From positions 1-6,200 of the forward strand of contig SFMJ01000126.1 in the NCBI GenBank assembly GCA_004553095.1: 6,200 nt of DNA, read 5' to 3'. The notes under the pieces were generated by a model. The model was not told where the DNA came from. It worked only from the letters and a program-made list of their open reading frames with translations, and searched no databases. This DNA is from Bacteroidales bacterium (GTDB taxonomy: Bacteria > Bacteroidota > Bacteroidia > Bacteroidales > Muribaculaceae). Below, piece after piece: positions 1 to 5,982 of this stretch. The position numbers and the translations under genes are program-made. Numbering within the stretch: position 1 is the stretch's first letter; each line of letters begins with the position of its first letter.

Positions 1-177
1 TTCGAATTTGGATACTGTTGGAGTGCCTCCAAGCAACATTGATTTAAAAAGAGCCATATCTTTTGCTTGCTCTTCGTTTTCTGACAAATAAAATCCTTGA
101 CCAAAATCTTTGTTAGGTTTTGATCTACTTAGGTCTATTTGTTCGATAGATATGTTTGACCCATGATAAAGAATCAT
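1..177 (-). CDS. DUF3990-type, ADP-ribosyltransferase-like protein (putative toxin), C-terminus beyond the left edge
   Basis: Only the first 59 residues lie in the window; the reading frame is open to position 1. The N-terminus reads MILYHGSN, followed about 20 residues later by DFGQGFYLSE and then QAKDMA and GGTPTVSKFE. This order is what I recognise as the DUF3990 family. The YHGS motif (His5) and the GxGFY motif (Tyr30) resemble the H and Y positions of the H-Y-E triad of PARP-like ADP-ribosyltransferases; the third residue would lie outside the window. The ATG at 177-175 overlaps the stop of the preceding small gene as ATGA and has a strong AGGAGG six bases upstream, so the two are very probably co-translated. 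Family membership is read from motifs; toxin activity and NAD use are inference. The target is unknown. Base composition is much more AT-rich than the lpt-pta-ackA-lgt genes, which suggests acquisition by transfer. Confidence 0.75.
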   Translation of the reverse strand, partial: MILYHGSNISIEQIDLSRSKPNKDFGQGFYLSENEEQAKDMALFKSMLLGGTPTVSKFE

Positions 178-395
178 AACAACCCTCCTGTTTTACGGCA
201 ATAAATGGCTACACTATCCACTGCCTCTTTAAAATCAAGAGTATGTATGATGCCATAGTTTTGCTCAATAAAAGAGATGCCTTGATGATTGCGTATATAA
301 TTGAAAGCTTGCCTATTGGATAGGTCAAACTTTTTGGCAAATTCACTCACCAAGGCAATTATATACTCCATTATGTCGCGTGACTCATATTTCAT
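174..395 (-). CDS. DUF3791-type small protein (putative antitoxin partner)
   Basis: This 73-residue protein is all-helical in appearance. It has an N-terminal helix (residues 9-22), then a short helix-turn-helix-like stretch (FDLSNRQAFNYI, residues 23-34), then GISFIEQNYGIIHTLDF (39-55), which resembles the conserved block of DUF3791 proteins (a Gly, then Tyr, then a His-Thr pair, then an acidic helix). Genes of this family are commonly found directly before DUF3990 genes, as here. Its stop codon overlaps the start of that gene by ATGA. The likely job is to neutralise the partner and perhaps to repress the operon, but neither can be shown from sequence. The ATG at 395 is taken as the start; a second in-frame ATG (codon 9, at 371) would give a 65-residue product and is also plausible, because neither has a clear Shine-Dalgarno sequence. 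Confidence 0.72.
   Translation of the reverse strand: MKYESRDIMEYIIALVSEFAKKFDLSNRQAFNYIRNHQGISFIEQNYGIIHTLDFKEAVDSVAIYCRKTGGLL
184..189 (-). promoter_or_regulatory. Strong Shine-Dalgarno (AGGAGG) for the DUF3990 gene, inside the antitoxin gene
   Basis: Read on the minus strand, AGGAGG ends six bases before the ATG at 177. It lies within the last codons of the small upstream gene (encoding Thr-Gly-Gly). None of the other genes in the window has such a site, so it stands out. With the ATGA overlap it suggests translational coupling. Confidence 0.6.
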
Positions 396-433
396 ACATA
401 AATAAAGATTTCAAAGAGTAACATAAAGTTCAA

Positions 434-465
434 CAAAATAAATAAATTTTTACAGAATAAGCAAA
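434..465 (-). promoter_or_regulatory. Candidate Bacteroidota-type promoter for the DUF3791-DUF3990 operon
   Basis: On the minus strand, TTTG (465-462) is followed after 20 bases by TTATTTTG (441-434), a match to TAnnTTTG except for the second base. The site lies about 40 bases before the antitoxin start and just downstream of the lpt-gene terminator, so the module would have its own promoter. In such AT-rich DNA, chance matches are easy, so the call is tentative. Confidence 0.35.
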
Positions 466-473
466 TAATTAAT

Positions 474-505
474 AAAAAAAGCGAGTGCTCTCACGAGTAC
501 TCGCT
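474..505 (-). terminator. Intrinsic terminator downstream of the LptF/LptG-family gene
   Basis: Read leftward, a 10-bp stem (arms 505-496 and 489-480, with one G-U wobble) encloses a six-base loop and is followed by a run of seven T (480-474). It lies about 120 bases beyond the stop codon of the permease gene and insulates the leftward toxin-antitoxin-like operon from it. There is no T-run on the other side, so it should work only for leftward transcription. Confidence 0.8.
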
Positions 506-628
506 CTATTGACGGTTGTTGGGGTCCGTCCAATCTTAACTTAATGAACAAAAATCTATCTTCTAACTTACTTATATTACCAACAAGCCCCCTCGTTTGT
601 TCAAAGTAAGCAGAATTTTTAACATATT

Positions 629-2668
629 TTAACGCAATCCCGGGATTTGGGATAGGTGTTGGTTGGATTGCTCTATTTTGGTGATTTCGTCGTAGACGCG
701 GCGAGCGTAGGGTAGTGAGAGCAGGTAGATGAGCCCGCCTATGGGGAGACACCATTTCATGATGCGGCGCATGCGCTGCCCCCGGAAGGGATGCAGTATA
801 AAGAGTGAGCGTGTAGTGGGGTAGCGCCCTAAGGCATCGATCACCACCACATCTTGCGAGTCACTAAGATAGTCACAGAGTGCATCGGTAAGCATCCCGA
901 TCTCGTCAATCTCCCTCGGATCGTACGACTGATCCCAATATTGCCGATATGTCGGCCGCGAACGATGTGTCGAAAGCCATGCCACTGCCTGATAATGGAG
1001 CGTCTCCACCTTCGCCAACGCTACCGCAAGATTCGGATCGCGGATCACTACCTCCTTGAGAGTGACATGACGACTCTCCGGCAGACCAAGCCGACGCCTG
1101 AACCACTCCTTATATAGGTCGGCATTGAACACTGCCGAGTCATTCATCGCCTTGTAGGTCACGAAGATGCCCAAGGGCATCAGCACTGCCGTCGAAAGCC
1201 ACATACCTGCCCATACCACCCAGCGCCCATCGCGAGCCAACTTATATCCTGTGTTGTCGATGATATAATACACCAAGAAGAGCAATACGGAGATTACTAA
1301 CGGCGCCCCAAGGCCACCCTTGCGGATGATCGCTCCCAATGGTGCCCCGATGAAGAGGAAGATGATACATGCCACCGACAGTGTGAATTTCTTGATCAAT
1401 TCGATCTCGTGGCGACGATAGATCTTCTTCTCGTCAGCCATCTGTAGGGCGCGAAATTCAATCTCTAATTTGCGGTTGTTGATCAGCGTTGTGGCAGTGT
1501 TGAACACCTGGTTGAGGTCTTTCGACGAGAGTGCCTGTAGTGCCGAATCAAGATTCATCTGAGCCTGTGTACGAGGCATTTTGTCGCTCTTCCTCTCCTT
1601 AGGCGGCGCGGCTTGGGCTCGTTCTGCCGAGGCTTCTCTCTCGATACGCATCACTTCGCCACCCTGATCGGTCGGTGTCGGCATCCCCTCGACTCGGCGC
1701 GTGTCAACACTATAGGTGTGCGACCCGGAGCGTGAATCCTCTGTCCCTCCGATCATCGCATCCCCAAGACCATAGAACATCGCCCGCTCGAATCCCCGGC
1801 TATCCTCTCTGCCGATCGAGTCTATACGCACACTCAGTGAGTCGAGTGTCTGCCGCAATTCCGCTATGTTCTTACCTACATATTGCTTGCGCATGCCACC
1901 CTCATCCAGCTTGTTGAAGTTGGCATCAAAGGGTATCAGAATCTCTTTGTCTAAAAATGTCTCCCTGCGGAAGGGTACATTGCGATCCGACATCTTCTGC
2001 TCGCGAAGATTCTCGAATTGCTCACCCTGCATCATGTGAAGATAGAGATAACGCATATCGGGAGTGAACGCCAACCGAGCCGAATCGGCAAGTAGGATCG
2101 TGGCATTGTCGCCACCCTTCGACACGTCATAGATCATCACGTCATGGAGCATACCGCTATCCTTGTTCTTCGTCTTTACGAAGATGTTATAGCCCGGGAT
2201 TTGGTCATAAAATGCCCCCTCCGGTATCTCCAATTCGGGCGATTTCTGCTTCGCCGAGAAGAGGAGTGTCCACATCTTCACCTGCGCCTTGGGCAGAATA
2301 TCATTCTGGAAGAAAAAGGCCCCGACTGCCACCATCGTGATGAAGATGATCAGCGGTCGCATCGTCTTGACCAGCGATATGCCCGAAGCCTTGATGGCGG
2401 TCAACTCCGATTTCTCACCCAGATTGCCGAAGGTCATCAGACTCGCCAACAAGATAGCCAATGGGAGCGCCATCGGCACCATACTCACTGCTGCATAAAA
2501 AAACAATTCTCCCAGCAAGTCGATCGACAGCCCTTTTCCCACCAGGTCGTCGATATATCGCCAGAGAAATTGCATCAGCACGATGAAGAGCACGATGAAG
2601 AATGTCATCGCGAATTGAGGCAGAAAACTGCGTAATATGAAGAGATATAATCGCTTAAAAACTTTCAT
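629..2668 (-). CDS. LptF/LptG-family permease (lipopolysaccharide export ABC transporter subunit)
   Basis: The 679-residue inner-membrane protein belongs to the YjgP/YjgQ (LptF/LptG) family, whose members pair with the ATPase LptB to extract lipopolysaccharide from the inner membrane and pass it to the periplasmic bridge. Three membrane segments are seen near residues 16-38, 55-80 and 102-122, with the conserved cytoplasmic stretch GEKSELTAIKASGIS (84-98). A periplasmic beta-rich domain begins near 140, and a polar, probably disordered insert runs about 280-375. Three more membrane segments follow near 428-448 (ending in GAPLGAIIRKGGLG), 453-471 and 484-505. A C-terminal extension of about 170 residues contains one further hydrophobic stretch (640-653). 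E. coli LptF and LptG are about 360 residues; Bacteroidota members are known to be much longer, so the length is not a sign of damage. I cannot tell LptF from LptG. The ATG at 2668 has an A-rich rather than a Shine-Dalgarno leader. It is transcribed divergently from pta. Confidence 0.9.
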   Translation of the reverse strand: MKVFKRLYLFILRSFLPQFAMTFFIVLFIVLMQFLWRYIDDLVGKGLSIDLLGELFFYAAVSMVPMALPLAILLASLMTFGNLGEKSELTAIKASGISLVKTMRPLIIFITMVAVGAFFFQNDILPKAQVKMWTLLFSAKQKSPELEIPEGAFYDQIPGYNIFVKTKNKDSGMLHDVMIYDVSKGGDNATILLADSARLAFTPDMRYLYLHMMQGEQFENLREQKMSDRNVPFRRETFLDKEILIPFDANFNKLDEGGMRKQYVGKNIAELRQTLDSLSVRIDSIGREDSRGFERAMFYGLGDAMIGGTEDSRSGSHTYSVDTRRVEGMPTPTDQGGEVMRIEREASAERAQAAPPKERKSDKMPRTQAQMNLDSALQALSSKDLNQVFNTATTLINNRKLEIEFRALQMADEKKIYRRHEIELIKKFTLSVACIIFLFIGAPLGAIIRKGGLGAPLVISVLLFLVYYIIDNTGYKLARDGRWVVWAGMWLSTAVLMPLGIFVTYKAMNDSAVFNADLYKEWFRRRLGLPESRHVTLKEVVIRDPNLAVALAKVETLHYQAVAWLSTHRSRPTYRQYWDQSYDPREIDEIGMLTDALCDYLSDSQDVVVIDALGRYPTTRSLFILHPFRGQRMRRIMKWCLPIGGLIYLLSLPYARRVYDEITKIEQSNQHLSQIPGLR

Positions 2669-2681
2669 TTTTCGATATATG

Positions 2682-2704
2682 CCGCCTTCAAGACTCGAAG
2701 ACGG
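2682..2704 (-). other. Small hairpin in the leader of the LptF/LptG-family gene
   Basis: On the minus strand an 8-bp stem (CCGTCTTC with GAAGGCGG, one G-U pair) encloses a seven-base loop. It ends 13 bases before the start codon and would lie just after the predicted transcription start. No known riboswitch or leader is recognised; it may affect mRNA stability or translation. Confidence 0.35.
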
Positions 2705-2718
2705 TGTGTTTTGCGCTG

Positions 2719-2750
2719 TAAAGTTAAAAATTTTTGGTTAGACACGGAAA
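2719..2750 (-). promoter_or_regulatory. Candidate promoter for the LptF/LptG-family gene
   Basis: On the minus strand TAACTTTA (2726-2719) matches the Bacteroidota -7 consensus TAnnTTTG at all but the last base. TTTC (2750-2747), one base off the -33 element TTTG, lies 20 bases upstream. It would give a leader of about 45 nt before the ATG at 2668. It overlaps the oppositely directed pta promoter. Confidence 0.45.
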
Positions 2751-2765
2751 TTTTTTGTAACTTTA
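2733..2765 (+). promoter_or_regulatory. Candidate promoter for pta-ackA
   Basis: TTTG (2733-2736) and TAACTTTA (2758-2765) are separated by 21 bases, fitting the Bacteroidota TTTG / TAnnTTTG promoter with a single mismatch at the last base. The context GTAACTTTACGCATC resembles many promoter regions in this phylum. Transcription would begin near 2770, leaving a leader of about 110 nt before pta. Confidence 0.6.
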
Positions 2766-2778
2766 CGCATCAGTTATG

Positions 2779-2806
2779 TCTCGATTAGAGCTTCCGGCTC
2801 TTGAGA
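2779..2806 (+). other. Hairpin in the pta 5' leader
   Basis: AGAGC (2787-2791) pairs with GCTCT (2797-2801) around the loop TTCCG, and an outer TCTC (2779-2782) can pair with GAGA (2803-2806) across a small asymmetric bulge. It lies just downstream of the predicted transcription start. No T-run follows, so it is not a terminator. It does not match any riboswitch I recognise. Confidence 0.4.
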
Positions 2807-2821
2807 TAGACCATAATTTAT

Positions 2822-2845
2822 AATTTAAATACCAATTTAAATACC
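2822..2845 (+). repeat. Perfect tandem repeat, two 12-bp units, in the pta leader
   Basis: AATTTAAATACC occurs twice head to tail (2822-2833 and 2834-2845). Each unit contains the palindrome ATTTAAAT. It may be a duplication in the A-rich leader or a pair of protein-binding sites; the sequence does not decide. Confidence 0.85.
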
Positions 2846-2856
2846 AAAAACATTAC

Positions 2857-2872
2857 AATAAACCAATAAACC
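2857..2872 (+). repeat. Perfect tandem repeat, two 8-bp units, just before pta
   Basis: AATAAACC occurs twice head to tail (2857-2864 and 2865-2872), ending 10 bases before the pta start codon. The A-rich, G-poor sequence is the kind of unstructured translation start region that Bacteroidota use instead of a Shine-Dalgarno site. Confidence 0.8.
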
Positions 2873-2882
2873 GCATTATACA

Positions 2883-3884
2883 ATGAAACTTTTCGAAAGA
2901 CTCACACGACGTGCTCAGGAGAACCGTCGTCGTCTCGTACTTCCCGAGTCATTAGAGCCTCGCACTCTGCAGGCTGCTAATCGTATCATCGAGCTCGCTG
3001 TGGCCGATGTCATCTTTGTTGGCAATAAGGAGGAGGTGCTCCGTCGCGCCTTCGAACTTGGCCTTCCCCTGATCGAGAAGGCTTCTTTCGTCGACAGCCA
3101 GGATGCCGCTTTCACAGAGCCCTACGCCGAACTCTTCCGCAAACTTCGCGAGAAGAAGGGCGTCACCATCGAGCAGGCTCGCGAGCAGGTGAAAGATCCC
3201 CTCTACCTCGGCTGCCTTATGATCAAGAATGGCGATGCCGATGCCATGGTCGCAGGCGCTCTCAGTCCCACTTCTCATGTGCTCCGCGCTGCTTTCCAAG
3301 TGCTCAAGACCAAACCGGGCATCTCTGTGGTGAGCGGTGCATTTATTATGCTCCTCCCCGAGGATTGCCCCTACGGCGACGCCAACATGCTCGTCTTCGC
3401 CGATTGCGCCGTTGTGCCTGATCCCACTGCCGAGGAGTTGGCTCAGATCGCTGTCTCTACTGCTCAGACCACTCGCGACATCGCCGGCCTCGAGCCCCGC
3501 ATCGCCATGTGCTCTTTCTCCACCAAGGGTAGCGCTACTCACGAACGCGTCGATAAGGTGATACGCGCCACTGAGTTGGCTCGAGAGATGGCTCCCGACC
3601 TCCAGATCGATGGTGAACTCCAGTCGGATGCTGCCATCGTGCCTCACGTCGGCGAAATGAAAGCCCCCGGCAGCAAGGTCGCCGGTCATGCCAATACCCT
3701 CGTTTTCCCCTCGCTCGAAACAGGCAATATAGCCTATAAACTCGTGCAACGTATCTCCGGAGCCGGTGCCGTCGGTCCGGTGCTCCAAGGACTCGCCGCT
3801 CCCGTCAACGACCTCTCTCGCGGCGCCACTGTCGATGATATCGTAAATACTATCATCGTGACCTGCAACCAGGCTATTCATTGA
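2883..3884 (+). CDS. pta: Phosphate acetyltransferase
   Basis: The cytoplasmic enzyme transfers the acetyl group of acetyl-CoA to phosphate, giving acetyl phosphate for acetate kinase; together they form the main ATP-yielding acetate branch of fermentation. The 333-residue length is that of the short (class I) Pta proteins, without the N-terminal DRTGG and AAA-like regions of the E. coli type. Recognisable landmarks are RRLVLPES (16-23), the KNGDADAMVAGALSPTSHVLR region (115-135), and the C-terminal GPVLQGLAAPVNDLSRGAT (298-316). In the last motif Ser312, Arg313 and Asp318 correspond by motif to the catalytic Ser309, Arg310 and Asp316 region of the Methanosarcina enzyme. The gene is intact from ATG to TGA. 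It is followed after 23 bases by ackA with no terminator between, so they form one operon. Codons are GC-rich and biased to C-ending forms, as expected of a well expressed gene. Confidence 0.96.
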   Translation: MKLFERLTRRAQENRRRLVLPESLEPRTLQAANRIIELAVADVIFVGNKEEVLRRAFELGLPLIEKASFVDSQDAAFTEPYAELFRKLREKKGVTIEQAREQVKDPLYLGCLMIKNGDADAMVAGALSPTSHVLRAAFQVLKTKPGISVVSGAFIMLLPEDCPYGDANMLVFADCAVVPDPTAEELAQIAVSTAQTTRDIAGLEPRIAMCSFSTKGSATHERVDKVIRATELAREMAPDLQIDGELQSDAAIVPHVGEMKAPGSKVAGHANTLVFPSLETGNIAYKLVQRISGAGAVGPVLQGLAAPVNDLSRGATVDDIVNTIIVTCNQAIH

Positions 3885-3907
3885 TCTCTAATACCCATAC
3901 ATATCTC

Positions 3908-5052
3908 ATGAAAATTCTTGTTCTCAACAATGGCAGCTCGAGCGTTAAGTATAAGCTCATCGACAACTGCTCTAAAGAGGTCCTCGCCGAAGGTGGCGTC
4001 GAAAAGATCGGCCTCCCCGATTCCTTCATCAAGTTCAAACTCGCTGATGGCTCGAAGAAGAGCATCGAAGTCTCTATGCCCGACCATACCGAGGCTATCC
4101 GCCAGGTGTTCAATGTCCTGACCAATGCCGAGTATGGCGTCATCAAGAGCCTCGACGAGATCCAGGCTGTAGGTCACCGCGTGGTGCATGGCATGGAATA
4201 TTTCAATAAGTCGGTGCTCATCACCGATGAGGTGATCGCACGTGTCAAGGAGTGCTATCCCGTGGCTCCCCTCCACAATCCCGCCAATATTACCGGCATC
4301 GAGGCTGTGCTCAAACTCCTCCCCGGTGTGCCCCAAGTCGGTGTCTTCGACACTGCTTTCCATCAGACCATGCCTCAGCATGCTTATATGTATGCCCTCC
4401 CCTACGAGTGCTATCAGAAGTATGGCGTGCGTCGTTATGGCTTCCATGGCACAAGCCATCGCTATGTGTCGCGCCGCGCTTGCGAGTTCCTCGGCATCGA
4501 CCCCAAGAATTGCCGCATGATCACTTGCCACATCGGCAATGGCGGTAGCATCACTGCCGTGCGATGGGTACTCGCGTCGGCGATGTCGACCCGGGTGCTT
4601 TGGCATACCTTATCGAACGAAAGGGTATGGACGCCGACGCTCTCTCCAAGATGATCAATAAGGAGAGTGGTGTGCTCGGCATCAGCGGAATCTCAAACGA
4701 TATGCGCGACATCGAAGCCGGTATCGAGAAGGGTGATCCCCGCGCCAAACTCGCCATGGATATGTATAATTATCGCATCCTTAAGTATGTCGGCGCTTAC
4801 ACCGCAGCTCTCGGTGGCGTCGATGTAATCGTCCTCACAGGTGGCGTCGGCGAAAACCAAGCCGGCACTCGCGAATATCTCTGCCGCCACCTCGCCTACC
4901 TCGGCGTTACTCTCGATGAGGAGGCGAATAAGTCGCGCGGCAAGGAGATCGTGATCTCTGGCCCCGACTCTAAGGTCAAGGTCGTTGTCATCCCCACCGA
5001 CGAGGAGATGATGATCGCCGAAGATACTGCTGCTATCGTAGCTGATTTATGA
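3908..5052 (+). pseudogene. ackA: Acetate kinase, disrupted by an internal frameshifting deletion
   Basis: Acetate kinase converts acetyl phosphate and ADP to acetate and ATP. The first part (3908-4561, 218 residues) is intact: LVLNNGSSSVKYK phosphate motif (residues 4-16), Arg91 (GHRVVHG), His123 (LHNP), Asp148 (FDTAFHQT), His180 (GFHGTSH) and CHIGNGGSITAV (207-218). These positions equal those I recall for the Methanosarcina enzyme. The frame then breaks. The rest resumes in another frame at 4564 with MGTRVGDVDPG, and continues through GGVGEN and PTDEE to a TGA at 5052 (162 residues). If 19 codons are missing, the later Arg and Glu fall at 241 and 384, as in the family, and the full length would be about 399. 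The missing stretch normally reads like nGxsvDTSMGxTPLEGL. As written, translation gives a 248-residue truncated product ending at 4654. The real start is the ATG at 3908; an upstream in-frame TTG at 3881 overlaps the pta stop and is not favoured. Confidence 0.9.
4562..4563 (+). other. ackA: Deletion junction in ackA (about 55 nt missing)
   Basis: Codon 218 (GTG, 4559-4561) ends the conserved GGSITAV motif and the conserved MGTR motif starts at 4564. Only the two bases CG lie between, where about 57 (19 codons) are expected. The frame change shows that the missing length is 3n+1. The exact breakpoints cannot be fixed without a closely related intact gene, because the CG may belong to either side. 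Confidence 0.8.
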
Positions 5053-5060
5053 TTAATCAA

Positions 5061-5116
5061 GGCTGTTGAATATTTCAGAGCTGACTCTCCGAGATCGCTC
5101 TGAAAATTCAACAGCC
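5061..5116 (+). terminator. Long inverted repeat between ackA and lgt, likely terminator or mRNA-stabilising hairpin
   Basis: The arms 5061-5081 (starting GGCTGTTGAAT) and 5097-5116 (ending ATTCAACAGCC) are complementary along 20 bp, with one extra base bulged on the left arm and a 15-base loop. It starts eight bases after the ackA stop codon. The downstream side has only a weak T-rich stretch (ATATTTGCTT), so efficient intrinsic termination is uncertain; a 3'-end stabilising or attenuating role is possible. The right arm ends only 14 bases before the lgt start codon. Confidence 0.7.
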
Positions 5117-5119
5117 CTC

Positions 5120-5127
5120 TATATTTG
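5120..5127 (+). promoter_or_regulatory. Perfect TAnnTTTG -7-like element directly before lgt
   Basis: TATATTTG matches the Bacteroidota -7 consensus in full. No good -33 TTTG lies 19-21 bases upstream; that position falls in the right arm of the inverted repeat. If the element is used, transcription would begin at or next to the lgt ATG (5131) and the mRNA would be leaderless or nearly so. It may be a chance match in the AT-rich spacer. Confidence 0.25.
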
Positions 5128-5130
5128 CTT

Positions 5131-5982
5131 ATGCTGAATTCTATATTATGGAATGTCGATCCGATCTTCTTCTCGATCGGCCCGATTTCCGTCAGATGGT
5201 ATGGCCTGGCTTTTGCATTAGGCTTCTTGGGCGGCTATTATATAATGTGTCGAATGTTCCGCCATGAGGGCGCCCCCGAACGTTGGGTGGGTGTACTCCT
5301 TACTTACGTCGTGATCGGCACCATCGTCGGTGCCCGGCTCGGCCATGTCTTCTTCTATGAGTGGGACTACTATTCGCTTCATCCCGAGAAGATCATCCGC
5401 ATCTGGGAGGGTGGCCTCGCCAGCCATGGCGGCACCATTGCCAACATCCTGGCGCTCTTCATATTCTCCTGGTGTGTCACCCGCAAGCCCGCCTCTTGGA
5501 TATTCGACAAGATTGTCATCCCCACAGCGATGGTGGCAGGTCTAATTCGCTTTGGCAATCTCATGAACAGTGAGATCTATGGCGGCCCCACCCTTCTCCC
5601 CTGGGGATTCATTTTTATCAAAGATGGGCAGTCTATACCCGCTCACCCCACTCAGATCTACGAAGCCCTCTGCTATTTCCTCCTCTTCGCACTCCTGATG
5701 TGGATGTATTGGAAGAAAAACGCCCAGCAGCGCCCCTGGCTTCTCACCGGAATTTTCTTCATCGGAACATTCCTCTCAAGGTTCTTCATCGAATACCTCA
5801 AGAATGTGCAGGTGTCTTCCGAGTTTGAACTCATCGATCGCTATGGCATGAACATCGGCCAGATGCTCAGCATTCCCTTCGTATTGCTCGGCATCTTCTT
5901 GGTGGTTTGGGCGCTAACTCATCCCAAAGTCCATTTCGATTTCCCCGATCGCTTCCCCGACGAAGACCCAAAAAAGAAATAG
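5131..5982 (+). CDS. lgt: Prolipoprotein diacylglyceryl transferase
   Basis: Lgt is an inner-membrane enzyme that moves a diacylglyceryl group from phosphatidylglycerol to the lipobox cysteine of prolipoproteins, the first step of lipoprotein maturation. The 283-residue protein is highly hydrophobic with about seven membrane segments. The family signature is seen as RFGNLMNSEIYG (140-151), with Arg140, Asn143, Glu148 and Gly151 matching E. coli Arg143, Asn146, Glu151 and Gly154. Other expected landmarks are RWYGL (Tyr24), GARLGH (67-72), SHGG with His99 (E. coli His103), HPTQIYEA (172-179) and SRFFIEYLK (Arg217, matching E. coli Arg239). The C-terminus is a charged cytoplasmic tail. The ATG at 5131 is preferred: MLNSILWNVDP is the usual N-terminus in this phylum, and the in-frame TTG at 5125 adds only two residues. 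There is no Shine-Dalgarno site. The gene is intact, and ends 17 bases from the convergent regulator gene. Confidence 0.95.
   Translation: MLNSILWNVDPIFFSIGPISVRWYGLAFALGFLGGYYIMCRMFRHEGAPERWVGVLLTYVVIGTIVGARLGHVFFYEWDYYSLHPEKIIRIWEGGLASHGGTIANILALFIFSWCVTRKPASWIFDKIVIPTAMVAGLIRFGNLMNSEIYGGPTLLPWGFIFIKDGQSIPAHPTQIYEALCYFLLFALLMWMYWKKNAQQRPWLLTGIFFIGTFLSRFFIEYLKNVQVSSEFELIDRYGMNIGQMLSIPFVLLGIFLVVWALTHPKVHFDFPDRFPDEDPKKK

Noticed and set aside
511..530. Small hairpin GACGG/CCGTC beside the terminator
   Set aside because: Only five base pairs with a ten-base loop and no T-run; too weak to call beside the clear terminator at 474-505.
450..755. Minus-strand open frame of 101 codons across the 3' end of the LptF/LptG-family gene
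   Set aside because: It lies out of frame inside the permease gene, runs through the terminator hairpin, and gives an Arg/Pro/His-rich translation typical of shadow frames.
2952..3881. Long open frame (309 codons) antisense to pta
   Set aside because: It is a by-product of the strong codon bias of pta on the other strand; the translation resembles no family and the sense protein is unmistakable.
4559..4566. Programmed ribosomal frameshift to restore acetate kinase
   Set aside because: There is no slippery run or downstream structure, and a shift would still leave out 19 conserved residues.
3878..4606. Open frame of 242 codons antisense to ackA
   Set aside because: Same cause: it mirrors the codon structure of the acetate kinase reading frame and has no recognisable domain or start signal.
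4564..5052. The second ackA part as an independent 162-residue gene starting at ATG 4564
   Set aside because: The ATG is the conserved internal Met of the MGTR motif, it has no start signal, and the protein is exactly the missing C-terminal half of acetate kinase.
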